Shown piece by piece: positions 1 through 7,183 of a DNA stretch of 64,000 nucleotides (the first letter of the stretch is position 1; every line of letters begins with the position of its first letter). The translations under genes were made by a program, and so were the position numbers. The notes under the pieces are model-generated. The model was not told the DNA's origin. It saw only the letters and a program-made list of their open reading frames with translations, and ran no database searches. Origin of the DNA: Mycolicibacterium mageritense (GTDB lineage Bacteria > Actinomycetota > Actinomycetes > Mycobacteriales > Mycobacteriaceae). The stretch spans positions 2,480,001 to 2,544,000 of the forward strand of contig NZ_AP022567.1 in assembly GCF_010727475.1 (NCBI RefSeq). Reading direction: 5' to 3'.

Positions 1-234
1 GTTCGCGGCGCAGGCCCGGACCAGTGGAATGGACGCACCGGCGCGTTCCGGCGTGCCGGGGCCGGGGCTGAGCAGCACACCGTCGAACTCGGCGACAGCA
101 TGTGCGATGTCGGCCTCGGAGCCGAGGCGGGCGTCGTCGTTACGCCAGACCTGTGCGTCCACCCCGAGCTGGCCCAGATACTGCACCAGGTTGAACACGA
201 AGCTGTCGTAATTGTCGACCACCAGAACCTGCAT
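1..234 (-). CDS. trpG: Glutamine amidotransferase, anthranilate/aminodeoxychorismate synthase component II (5' part)
   Basis: Only the first 78 codons are in the window; the gene continues past base 1. The N-terminus MQVLVVDNYDSFVFNLVQYL is the hallmark of the TrpG/PabA class I glutamine amidotransferases, and LLSPGPGTP forms the oxyanion-hole region. The family supplies ammonia from glutamine to the chorismate-using synthase subunit in tryptophan or folate synthesis. The catalytic Cys and His/Glu lie outside the window. The place next to the DUF881 gene and crgA matches Rv0013 of M. tuberculosis, which is annotated trpG. The ATG at 234 begins the conserved motif directly, so the start is secure. 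Confidence 0.93.
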   Translation of the reverse strand, partial: MQVLVVDNYDSFVFNLVQYLGQLGVDAQVWRNDDARLGSEADIAHAVAEFDGVLLSPGPGTPERAGASIPLVRACAAN

Positions 235-251
235 CGGCCCAGGTTACCGGG

Positions 252-1001
252 TTAGTAGCCGATCGGTCCTGCGGGTTTCGCGTACCGCATCCGCACGGGT
301 TCGGTGTGCCCGACCAGATCCACCTGCGCGCGGGGCTCTTCGAGATAGCCCAGCCCGAACCGCACCACATACTGCTTGTAGAGGGTCACCAGCGGCGCGG
401 CGGCCAGCGCGGCCTGCATGGCGGCCGGGTCACCGATGGCCGTGATGACGTAGGGCGGGCTGTACGTGCGGCCGTTGAGCAGCAGGGTGTTGCCGACACA
501 GCGCGGCGCCGACGTGGCGATGATGCGCTGATCCTGCATCTGGATGCCTTCCGCGCCTGCGCTCCAGAGCGCGTTGAGCACGGCCTGGATGTCCTGCTGA
601 TGCACTACGAGGTCGTCGGGTGCGGCGTCACGCGGGAACCGGCCCTGGGCGTCGCGCTGAGCGTCGTTGAGGGTGACGACTAGGCCCGGACCGCGAATGG
701 GCTCGAGATTCGCGTCGGCCGCCAGTTGGGCGGTGCGTTCGACGATCGCGTTCAGCGCGGCGTGCGAGCTGGGGGAGCCGCCGTGGTGGCTGTCTATCTC
801 GGTGGCCAAAGTGTCCCGTTGCGTGGTGAGCCGGTCGACCGACTGCTGGGCCTCGCGCACCAGATCGACCAGGCGCGGCGCGTCACTGCGGCGAATCTCG
901 CCCCCGCCGGACACCCCGTGCGTCGCGGCCAGCAGGAGACCCGCGAGCAGGCACACGACGGGCACGCCGAACCGCCATCGCGAACGATCCGGTCGGTCCA
1001 T
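252..1001 (-). CDS. DUF881 family membrane-anchored protein (Rv0012-like)
   Basis: Single N-terminal membrane segment (GVPVVCLLAGLLLAATHGVS, about residues 12-31), then a coiled-coil stretch (REAQQSVDRLTTQRDTLATE) and a conserved extracytoplasmic DUF881 domain with the typical GPGLVVTLND motif. About 249 residues. I chose the ATG at 1001 because it has an AGGAGAG Shine-Dalgarno sequence just upstream; the frame is open further 5' but without family-like sequence. The family is conserved beside crgA and trpG in actinobacteria and is presumed to act at the cell envelope or division site. Its biochemical role is not known. Confidence 0.88.
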   Translation of the reverse strand: MDRPDRSRWRFGVPVVCLLAGLLLAATHGVSGGGEIRRSDAPRLVDLVREAQQSVDRLTTQRDTLATEIDSHHGGSPSSHAALNAIVERTAQLAADANLEPIRGPGLVVTLNDAQRDAQGRFPRDAAPDDLVVHQQDIQAVLNALWSAGAEGIQMQDQRIIATSAPRCVGNTLLLNGRTYSPPYVITAIGDPAAMQAALAAAPLVTLYKQYVVRFGLGYLEEPRAQVDLVGHTEPVRMRYAKPAGPIGY

Positions 1002-1104
1002 CGGTTTCTCTCCTGAACGTGCAGCTACGTTAGGCTCGTGAAGCCCATTCCATATCGTCCGCTTCATCGTCGCACCATGTGACGCCGACTGTCCGAAGGT
1101 ACCC

Positions 1105-1389
1105 ATGCCCAAGTCCAAAGTCCGCAAAAAGAATGACTTCACCATCAAGCCGGTGAGCCGGACACCGGTCAAGGTCAAGGCCGGGCCGTCCAGCGTCTGG
1201 TTCGTCGCGCTGTTCATCGGTCTGATGCTGTTCGGCCTGGCCTGGCTGCTGGTGTTCCAGCTCGCCGCCACCAATCCGATCGACACGCCTTCGTTCCTTC
1301 AGTGGATGTCCGATCTCGGTCCGTGGAACTACGCGGTCGCCTTTGCTTTCATGATCACCGGTCTGTTGCTCACGATGCGCTGGCGCTGA
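1105..1389 (+). CDS. crgA: Cell division protein CrgA
   Basis: 94 residues. A basic N-terminus (MPKSKVRKKNDF) is followed by two membrane segments (about residues 33-53 and 72-90), which is the standard CrgA layout. In mycobacteria CrgA is a septal membrane protein that interacts with FtsZ, FtsQ, FtsI and CwsA and helps recruit peptidoglycan synthesis to the septum. It is divergent from the DUF881 gene, and the cwsA partner lies 1.3 kb away, as in M. tuberculosis (Rv0011c and Rv0008c). Length and motifs are normal. Confidence 0.95.
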   Translation: MPKSKVRKKNDFTIKPVSRTPVKVKAGPSSVWFVALFIGLMLFGLAWLLVFQLAATNPIDTPSFLQWMSDLGPWNYAVAFAFMITGLLLTMRWR

Positions 1390-1544
1390 CCCCAGCGGGG
1401 ACGATAATAAATTCATCTTACGTTCCGAGCTTTACCTGTTTAGCAACGTCGGCCCCGCCCAATCACACCGTTGTGATTCATCCCCATTGTGGATAGCACC
1501 TGTGGATAACTTCATTAGCAGCGGTAAGAGGGTGTGAATACTCC

Positions 1545-1952
1545 GTGCAGCAAACACAATGGAGTCCCCCGACCTTCGGAATCGCAGCTTGCGGCATAGC
1601 CGGACTTATGATGGCTATCGCGGCTGTGACCGTGATCACAGACCCTCCGGGACGTGTTCTTGCCAGCATTGCCGCGGTGGGATTGCTCACGTTTGCAAGC
1701 TTCTCGTGGCGCGCACGGCCAAAGCTGGCAATCACCGGAGACGGTCTCACCATCGGCGGCTGGGTGCGGCCTCGGGTGATTCGTCGCAATGACATCCGAG
1801 GGATCCGCATCACCGAGTTCCGCAGACTCGCGCGGAAGGTGCGCCTTTTGGAGATCGAAACCGTGGATGACCGGCTCACGGTGTTCAGTCGGTGGGATCT
1901 GGGCACCGACCCGCTGACGGTGCTCGACGCGCTCACCGCGGCCGGGTACTGA
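1545..1952 (+). CDS. PH-domain (bPH6-type) membrane protein, Rv0010c-like
   Basis: 135 residues, GTG start at 1545 directly before the conserved sequence. Two hydrophobic segments (about residues 10-30 and 36-50) precede a short PH-like beta domain (ITGDGLTIGGWVRPRVIRRNDIRGI). This is the typical architecture of small actinobacterial membrane-tethered PH-domain proteins. It sits between crgA and ppiA, the place of Rv0010c. Function is unknown; the envelope location and the division-gene neighbourhood are the only clues. A hairpin terminator follows at 1971-1998. Confidence 0.82.
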   Translation: MQQTQWSPPTFGIAACGIAGLMMAIAAVTVITDPPGRVLASIAAVGLLTFASFSWRARPKLAITGDGLTIGGWVRPRVIRRNDIRGIRITEFRRLARKVRLLEIETVDDRLTVFSRWDLGTDPLTVLDALTAAGY

Positions 1953-1970
1953 GAAGGCCCCCACACAGAC

Positions 1971-1998
1971 GCGACGCCCCCGTGACCGGGGGCGTCGC
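1971..1998. terminator. Bidirectional hairpin terminator
   Basis: Perfect 11-bp inverted repeat GCGACGCCCCC / GGGGGCGTCGC with a 6-base loop, between the convergent 3' ends of the PH-domain gene and ppiA. There is no clear U-tract, as is common for mycobacterial terminators. Confidence 0.8.
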
Positions 1999-2025
1999 CT
2001 CGTGTTGAAGGACCGGGTGGACGGG

Positions 2026-2553
2026 TTACGCCACGGTGACCGACTCGATCACGACGGGCTCGGTCGGGCGGTCAGAGCGATCCGTCGCGGTGGACGCGAT
2101 CGCGTCGACGACCTTCTGCGACTCCGGATCCACGACCTCACCGAAGATGGTGTGCCGCCGGTTCAGGTGCGGGGTCTTGCCGACCGTGATGAAGAACTGC
2201 GACCCATTGGTGCCCGGGCCGGCATTCGCCATCGCCAGCAGGTAGGGCTTGTCGAACTGCAACTCGGGGTGGAACTCGTCGGCGAACTGGTAGCCCGGGC
2301 CACCGCGGCCGGTGCCCGTGGGATCGCCACCCTGGATCATGAAGCCGTCGATCACGCGGTGGAAGACCGCGCCGTCGTAGAACGGGCCGGACGTGCCCCC
2401 AGAGGCGTTCTCGGTGCTGTAGTCCTTGGTGCCTTGCGCCAGACCAACGAAGTTGGCCACCGTCTTCGGAGCGTGGTTTCCGAACAGTGCGATCTTGATG
2501 TCGCCGCGGTTGGTGTGCAGGGTCGCGGTCGCGGTCTGAATGGGGCTCGTCAC
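2026..2553 (-). CDS. ppiA: Peptidyl-prolyl cis-trans isomerase A (cyclophilin)
   Basis: About 175 residues spanning a complete cyclophilin fold. Active-site and ligand-binding motifs are present: FHRVIDGFMIQGGDP (catalytic Arg in FHR), ANAGPGTNGSQFFIT and LNRRHTIFGEV. The enzyme catalyses proline isomerisation in protein folding and is cytosolic. The best start is GTG at 2553 (MTSPIQTATATLHTNRG). Mycobacterial homologues usually start a few codons earlier, but here the upstream in-frame ATG at 2571 is followed after two codons by TGA, so the longer N-terminus cannot be made. It is convergent with the PH-domain gene. Confidence 0.95.
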   Translation of the reverse strand: MTSPIQTATATLHTNRGDIKIALFGNHAPKTVANFVGLAQGTKDYSTENASGGTSGPFYDGAVFHRVIDGFMIQGGDPTGTGRGGPGYQFADEFHPELQFDKPYLLAMANAGPGTNGSQFFITVGKTPHLNRRHTIFGEVVDPESQKVVDAIASTATDRSDRPTEPVVIESVTVA

Positions 2554-2687
2554 GGAATGTCAGTGTGCCATCCCGGTCGCACCGCGCGACCGGCACCCGC
2601 CACTTTGCCCCTCAACTCGCCCGGAGATGGCAGGCTGGGTTGAGCGCTTTCCATGACGTGCGACCCGCAGGCCCAGAAAGGTACGAG

Positions 2688-3092
2688 ATGACCGCGAACA
2701 CCGATGCCCGGTTGGCCCCCAGTCAACGACTGTCCCGCGGATTGAAGTACACCGCGGTCGGGCCCGTGGACATCACCCGCGGCGTCATCGGGATCGGCGC
2801 AGGGACCGTTCAGGCCACGGCGTCAGAGCTGCACAGGCGCTATGAGTCGGGCAAGCTGCGCCGCCAGCTCGCCGCGGCAGCCCAAGCCGTCGCAGCCCTG
2901 CCCGAAATCGTCCAGGCCGAGATCGCCCAGGAAACCGCACCCGCCAAGCGGCGTCGTCGTCCGCTGCTCATCGCAGCCGTCGCCGCGGCCGTGCTGGCCG
3001 GGGGAGCGGTGGCGTTCTCGATCGTCCGGCGGTCGATGCGCCCCGAGCCGTCACCGCTACCGCCGAGTGTCGAGGTCACACCCAAGCCGTAG
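2688..3092 (+). CDS. cwsA: Cell wall synthesis protein CwsA
   Basis: 134 residues from the ATG at 2688, preceded by AGAAAGG. The N-terminal region (LSRGLKYTAVGPVDITRGVIG) is characteristic of CwsA. A helical stretch, a KRRRR stop-transfer cluster and one C-terminal membrane helix (about residues 91-111) follow, with a short proline-rich tail. In mycobacteria CwsA interacts with CrgA and Wag31 and affects polar growth and cell shape. Both its position next to ppiA and its size agree with Rv0008c. Confidence 0.88.
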   Translation: MTANTDARLAPSQRLSRGLKYTAVGPVDITRGVIGIGAGTVQATASELHRRYESGKLRRQLAAAAQAVAALPEIVQAEIAQETAPAKRRRRPLLIAAVAAAVLAGGAVAFSIVRRSMRPEPSPLPPSVEVTPKP

Positions 3093-3175
3093 CCCGCCGG
3101 CGCGACGGATCGCCCAGTTCGACGGAACTGTCGTCACCCGACGGGATTCACGACATTTTCGTCGAATCGAGGTCG

Positions 3176-3663
3176 TCATCCCCGCTCGACGACCGCCTTG
3201 ATGGCCGCGAGGGTCACGGGGATTCCGGACAGCGCGGCGGCACTGCGCGCCGCGATCTGGGCATCGGCCTCTTCGCCGTACCGTTCGCGGAAGCCCGCGA
3301 GTCCCGCGTCGAGGAAGTGCCACGACTCAGTGAGTCGCGTGCCCTCGCCCTCGGGGGCCAGCGTGAAACCCCAGCGCACCCAGCCGCTGTTGACCTCCCA
3401 CGCGAATTCGCGCCCCGGCTCCGCGGCGACCACCTGACTGCGGGTCTGCCACTCGCGCTCAGGGTGACGTTGCGGCCCGTGAACCAGGCACCGACTTCTG
3501 GGCCGCCGCCCTCGTCCCACCAGCATTCCTTGCACACCGGACTCCACTCGCCCGTGCGGGTCACGTCGGAAACGGTGGCGTAGACGGTCTCGGGCGACGC
3601 TGCTACGTGGATTGAATCGGTGAACTCCAAAGGCGGCACGCCCTGATTATCCGTTGCCGTCAT
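3176..3663 (-). pseudogene. SRPBCC (START-like) family protein, single-base frameshift
   Basis: The first half reads MTATDNQGVPPLEFTDSIHV and continues to GAWFTGRNVT, the start of a polyketide-cyclase/SRPBCC-like domain. The rest (EREWQTRSQVVAAEPGREFA through LTESWHFLDAG to the stop at 3176) lies in another frame. The switch is needed near 3460-3463, where one base appears to be missing. Joined, the product would be about 162 residues, normal for the family, which binds hydrophobic ligands. The first codons overlap the end of the neighbouring lipoprotein gene by 17 bases, so the two were probably co-transcribed. A sequencing error is possible. Confidence 0.75.
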
Positions 3664-4144
3664 CACCCGCGCCGTGATTGGGGTTGGTGCAGATCGTGCC
3701 CTCGCACGGCACGTCCGATCCGTCCCCGTTCGGGTTCGGCATCACCGCGCCGCCGTTCTCCTCCGGATTGTCACCGGCACCATGATTCGGGTTGGTGCAG
3801 ATCGTGCCCTCACACGGCACGTCCGATCCGTCCCCGTTCGGGTTCGGCATCACCGCGCCGCCGTTCTCCTCCGGATTGTCACCGGCACCATGATTCGGAT
3901 TGGTGCAGATCGTGCCCTCACACGGCACCATCGACCCGTCGCCGTTCGGATTGGGCATCATCGGCACCGATGACGTCGCCGGGGCGCCCGGTGTCGCGGG
4001 TGCGGCCGGAGCGTGCGTCGCCGAGCTGGTCGGCGTCGGCGCGCCCGAGGTGGTCGGGGCTTTTTCGCTGGTGTCGGTACCGCAGGCAGCGCTACACAGG
4101 ACGAGTGCCGCCGCGACAGGAATTATCTTGTGCAAACACTTCAT
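3647..4144 (-). CDS. Secreted lipoprotein with three tandem 36-residue repeats
   Basis: 165 residues from the ATG at 4144. The signal peptide ends in a lipobox (LVLCSAAC), so the mature protein should be lipid-anchored at Cys. A Pro/Thr/Ala-rich linker follows, then three near-identical units MPNPNGDGSxVPCEGTICTN followed by PNHGAGDNPEENGGAV. Each unit has two cysteines spaced CEGTIC, which suggests a small disulfide loop or metal site. I do not recognise a family or function. The frame is open upstream of 4144, but only this ATG gives a sensible signal peptide. Confidence 0.75.
   Translation of the reverse strand: MKCLHKIIPVAAALVLCSAACGTDTSEKAPTTSGAPTPTSSATHAPAAPATPGAPATSSVPMMPNPNGDGSMVPCEGTICTNPNHGAGDNPEENGGAVMPNPNGDGSDVPCEGTICTNPNHGAGDNPEENGGAVMPNPNGDGSDVPCEGTICTNPNHGAGDDGNG
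3672..3961 (+). repeat. Tandem 108-bp coding repeats
   Basis: A unit of exactly 108 bp begins near 3675, 3783 and 3891; the third copy is partial and slightly diverged. The repeats encode the 36-residue units of the lipoprotein on the minus strand. Near-identity of the first two copies suggests recent duplication or gene conversion, and the copy number may vary between strains. Confidence 0.9.
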
Positions 4145-4275
4145 GTGGTCCGACGCTATCAAGCAATCGCGAGAAGGGGTGGGCGTTGGAGTCGCTATTT
4201 CGAGCGAATTTCGAAAGTCTGCAACGGAATTCGATAGCGACGGAACGCCGGCGGCCGGGCCCGCCGCTAATTCGA

Positions 4276-4311
4276 TTGAAGTGAACGATACCGTTTCGTA
4301 CACTTTGACTC
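4276..4311 (+). promoter_or_regulatory. Promoter and likely TetR operator, leaderless transcript
   Basis: A -35 box TTGAAG (4276-4281) and a -10 box TACACT (4299-4304) are separated by exactly 17 bp. Transcription from about 4311-4312 would begin at the GTG start of the tetR-type gene, giving a leaderless mRNA, which is common in mycobacteria. Between the boxes is a palindrome AACG-N4-CGTT (4284-4295), well placed to be the autoregulatory operator. Box positions are seen; operator function is inference. Confidence 0.65.
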
Positions 4312-4884
4312 GTGGTACGAGGGCAACAACGCGTCGACGCGATCCTGGCCGCCACCCTGGACCTGGTGGCCGAACACGGCTATCCCGCGCTGACCATGGA
4401 CGCCGTGGCCGCGCGCGCGAACGCGAGCAAGGCGACCATCTATCGTCGTTGGCGCAACAAGGCCGAACTGGTCAAGGCCGCGCTCGACGCGTACGACGCC
4501 CGGCAGAACTCCGTGATCCCCGATACCGGGAGCCTGCGCGGCGATCTGATGGCGGTTCTGGATATGTTGCGGGACAAGTCATCTGAACACTTCACCGCGA
4601 TCATCGGCTCACTCGTCGCGGCGAGCAGACATGACCGGGAACTGGCCGCGGCACTGCGCGAGCACGTCGACAACGAGGAGTTGTCCCCGTTTCACGATGC
4701 CCTGCACCGCGCGATCGGTCGCGGCGATCTGCCACCCGACACCGACGCCGTCCTGATCCACGACGTCGCCGAAGCAATGATCCTGCGCCAGTTGCAGATT
4801 GGCGCAGCCCTCGATGATGCGTTCGCAGCCCGCCTCGTCGACGACATTCTGCTGCGCCTGCTGCACCGGGAAGGAAATTCATGA
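4312..4884 (+). CDS. TetR/AcrR family transcriptional regulator
   Basis: 190 residues, GTG start. The N-terminal DNA-binding domain is typical (ILAATLDLVAEHGYPALTMD, then ANASKATIYRRWRNKAELV as the recognition helix-turn-helix, about residues 10-57). The C-terminal helical ligand-binding domain resembles the TetR_C_11-type sequences. Its stop codon overlaps the start of the monooxygenase gene (ATGA), so it is the first gene of an operon and probably represses itself and the downstream genes through the palindrome in its promoter. The ligand is unknown, perhaps an aromatic substrate of the monooxygenase. Confidence 0.92.
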   Translation: MVRGQQRVDAILAATLDLVAEHGYPALTMDAVAARANASKATIYRRWRNKAELVKAALDAYDARQNSVIPDTGSLRGDLMAVLDMLRDKSSEHFTAIIGSLVAASRHDRELAAALREHVDNEELSPFHDALHRAIGRGDLPPDTDAVLIHDVAEAMILRQLQIGAALDDAFAARLVDDILLRLLHREGNS

Positions 4885-6305
4885 CCGTGCTGATCGTCGG
4901 GGCCGGACCGACCGGCCTCACACTCGCGTGCGATCTGGCCCGTAACGGCGTGCCGTTCCGGATCGTCGACAAAGCGGGCGGTGTGTTCAACGGATCGCGC
5001 GCCAAAGGCCTGCAACCGCGCACGCTCGAGGTTTTCGACGATCTCGGTGTGATCGACGCGGTGCTCGCGGGTGGGGAGCCTTTCCCGCAGTTCCGCCTGT
5101 ACCGTGGCCAGGACGTGGTGTGGGAACGCTCGGTGTCGGAAATGCTCGGCGCACCGGCCCTCACGGCGTCGGACGCGGTGCCGTATCCGGATCCGTGGCT
5201 CATTCCCCAGTGGCGCACCGAAGAGATCCTCTGCGCCCGGCTCGCCGAGCTCGGCGGCCGGGTCGAATGGGACACCGAAATCCGCACGCTCACACAGGAT
5301 CTCACCGGAGTGTCGGCACACACCGACGACGGTGTGATCCGGGCCGACTACGTCATCGCCTGCGACGGCGGGCGCAGCACCGTCCGCAAGACACTCGGCG
5401 TCGGGTTCGAGGGCAACACGTTGCAGACTGAAAGCACCCTGATCGGTGACGTCCGCGCGGCGGGCCTCGACGGTCGTTTCTGCCACATGCTGACCGGCGG
5501 AGGTGATGTGGGCCAACGGTTCTCGCTATGGAACCTGCCGGACAGCGACCATTACCAGTTCGTCGTGTCGATGGCGCCCGACGAACTGCCCGCCCTGACC
5601 CTCGAGGCGGTACAGCAACTTTGCGTGCAGCGTTCGGGACGCACCGACATCCGGCTGCACGATCTGCGCTGGATCTCCCTGTACCGCGTGAACACCCGCA
5701 TGGTGGACCGTTATCAGGTGGGCCGGGTCATCCTGGCGGGCGACGCAGCACACGTGCACTCGTCGGCGGGCGGCCAGGGCCTCAACACCGGCGTCCAAGA
5801 CGCCTACAACCTCGGCTGGAAGCTCGCCGCGGTGTACGCGGGCGCGGACCCGAGCCTGCTGGAAACCTTTGCCTCCGAACGGATGCCCGTCGCCGCCCAG
5901 GTGCTCGGCCTGAGCACGCTGCTGCATGAACAGAACTTTCGCGGCGGGAACGGCACGCCGGCCATCCATCAGCTCGACATCACCTACCGCGACGGCCCGT
6001 TGGCGCAGGACGACCGCCGTCAGCGGGGCCGGTTACGCGCGGGTGACCGAGCGCCGGACGGTTTCTCGGCGGCCGGCGACCGGCTGTTCGACGTCTTCCG
6101 GGGCACGCACCACACTCTGCTTGCCTTTGACGCGCCCGTGCCGCAACTCGACATCCCCGCGGTCACGGTGTCGCCCGGTGCCGGCTACGACGTGGCTCCC
6201 GGCACCTACGTCCTGGTGCGGCCCGACGGTTACATCGGTGCGATCAGCGAGTCCGCCGACACCGTGGTCAGGTACTTGGGAGGCGCCCGGCATGCAGCGG
6301 TGTGA
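4881..6305 (+). CDS. FAD-dependent aromatic monooxygenase (PHBH/RIFMO-like)
   Basis: 474 residues. All three group A flavoprotein hydroxylase motifs are present: GAGPTG (residues 7-12) for FAD, CDGGRSTVRKTLGV (about 160) for FAD/NADPH, and RVILAGDAAHVHSSAGGQG (about 285-300) for the FAD ribityl chain. A short C-terminal thioredoxin-like domain (VAPGTYVLVRPDGYIGAI) ends the protein. Such enzymes hydroxylate aromatic or polyketide substrates with NAD(P)H and oxygen; some inactivate rifamycins or tetracyclines. It overlaps tetR by 4 bases and the DinB-like gene by 14 bases. Substrate cannot be told from the sequence. Confidence 0.88.
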   Translation: MTVLIVGAGPTGLTLACDLARNGVPFRIVDKAGGVFNGSRAKGLQPRTLEVFDDLGVIDAVLAGGEPFPQFRLYRGQDVVWERSVSEMLGAPALTASDAVPYPDPWLIPQWRTEEILCARLAELGGRVEWDTEIRTLTQDLTGVSAHTDDGVIRADYVIACDGGRSTVRKTLGVGFEGNTLQTESTLIGDVRAAGLDGRFCHMLTGGGDVGQRFSLWNLPDSDHYQFVVSMAPDELPALTLEAVQQLCVQRSGRTDIRLHDLRWISLYRVNTRMVDRYQVGRVILAGDAAHVHSSAGGQGLNTGVQDAYNLGWKLAAVYAGADPSLLETFASERMPVAAQVLGLSTLLHEQNFRGGNGTPAIHQLDITYRDGPLAQDDRRQRGRLRAGDRAPDGFSAAGDRLFDVFRGTHHTLLAFDAPVPQLDIPAVTVSPGAGYDVAPGTYVLVRPDGYIGAISESADTVVRYLGGARHAAV

Positions 6306-6798
6306 GGAGTGCGGGTACACCTACGACCTGGAGGCCGCGCCGCAGGCCCCTGAAGCCATCCGGGCGGGCACAGCGCAGCTCGCCGGGCTGCTGACCACGA
6401 CCGAACACTACGCGTTGGTACGCAGGCCGGCGCCCGGCGTGTGGGCGCCGCTTGAGTACGCGTGCCATCTACGCGACATGCTGCTGACCCAACGTGAGCG
6501 CGTGCTGCTGGCGCGTCGCGTGGACACCCCGCAGTGCGTCCCGATGGGCCGCGACGAGCGCGTGGGGCACGAGGGATACGTCGAGCAGGATCCCGTCGAG
6601 GTGGCCGCCGAACTCACGATGGCCGCGCGGCTGCTGGGCAATGTGTTCGCCCGGCTCGACACCACGGACTGGGAGCTGCGGCTCGTCTACAACTGGCCCG
6701 AGCGGCACGTCCGGACGCTGCGCTGGGTGGCCGCGCACACGCTGCACGAGGTGCAGCACCATCTGCTGGACGTGCGCCGTCAGCTCGAAGCGGAGTGA
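6292..6798 (+). CDS. DinB-superfamily protein with N-terminal zinc-ribbon-like CxxC
   Basis: 168 residues. It opens with MQRCEECGYTYDL (one CxxC pair) and continues as a four-helix DinB/YfiT-like domain. The candidate metal histidines are in EYACHLRDML and in HTLHEVQHHLLDV near the C-terminus. Members of this fold are often mycothiol- or bacillithiol-dependent transferases. The ATG at 6292 overlaps the monooxygenase by 14 bases, so translation is probably coupled; a role in detoxifying the same compounds is a reasonable inference. The gene ends 25 bp before tRNA-Ala, which is on the opposite strand. Confidence 0.8.
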   Translation: MQRCEECGYTYDLEAAPQAPEAIRAGTAQLAGLLTTTEHYALVRRPAPGVWAPLEYACHLRDMLLTQRERVLLARRVDTPQCVPMGRDERVGHEGYVEQDPVEVAAELTMAARLLGNVFARLDTTDWELRLVYNWPERHVRTLRWVAAHTLHEVQHHLLDVRRQLEAE

Positions 6799-6823
6799 TG
6801 ACGGCGTGCGACGAAAAGAATTG

Positions 6824-6896
6824 TGGAGCCTAGGAGATTCGAACTCCTGACATCTGCCTTGCAAAGGCAGCGCTCTACCAACTGAGCTAAGGCCCC
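6824..6896 (-). tRNA. alaT: tRNA-Ala (TGC anticodon)
   Basis: Complete cloverleaf of 73 nt on the minus strand: acceptor GGGGCCT/AGGCTCC(A), D-arm TAGCTCAGTTGGTAGAGC, anticodon stem CTGCC-TTTGCAA-GGCAG with anticodon TGC, and T-arm GTTCGAATC. CCA is not fully encoded. Position next to tRNA-Ile and gyrA matches ileT-alaT of mycobacteria. Confidence 0.96.
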
Positions 6897-7009
6897 GTAT
6901 TCGGCTGCGACGGTGGGGTTTCCGCCTCGTGCCAAACTTCTGCACCGTGTCGTGACCGCCACACGATCACCGCGACGGCTGCGATGACAGCCAGAACCAC
7001 GAACCGCAT
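6887..7009 (-). CDS. DLW-39-like single-pass microprotein
   Basis: 40 residues: MRFVVLAVIAAVAVIVWRSRH, then a tail containing EVWHEAETPP. One membrane helix followed by a short acidic tail with a W-H-E-A-like motif fits the actinobacterial DLW-39 family, whose members lie near gyrA and these tRNAs. The stop codon lies inside the 5' end of the tRNA-Ala gene on the same strand (10-base overlap), so a joint transcript would have to be processed within the coding end. Function unknown. It is too short for most gene callers and the call rests on similarity in layout. Confidence 0.6.
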   Translation of the reverse strand: MRFVVLAVIAAVAVIVWRSRHGAEVWHEAETPPSQPNTGP

Positions 7010-7049
7010 GGCGGACCCTCTCGGTGATCACCGGCGATGCCGGTTGTCG

Positions 7050-7123
7050 TGGGCCTAGGAGGACTCGAACCTCCGACCTCTTCGTTATCAGCGAAGCGCT
7101 CTAACCGCCTGAGCTATAGGCCC
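7050..7123 (-). tRNA. ileT: tRNA-Ile (GAT anticodon)
   Basis: 74 nt on the minus strand: GGGCCTATAGCTCAGGCGGT at the 5' end, anticodon loop CTGATAA with anticodon GAT, T-arm GGTTCGAGTCC and a 3' end pairing AGGCCC. Lies 60 bp from the DUF3566 gene, as in other mycobacteria. Confidence 0.96.
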
Positions 7124-7183
7124 GGATAAGGGGACGACCGAGCGACGAGATTACCTCACGAGGCCCGTTCTGCCCAAACCGGT

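Noticed and set aside
3672..3961. Regularly spaced repeats resembling a CRISPR array
   Set aside because: Units are 108 bp, in frame with no unique spacers, and encode a protein repeat.
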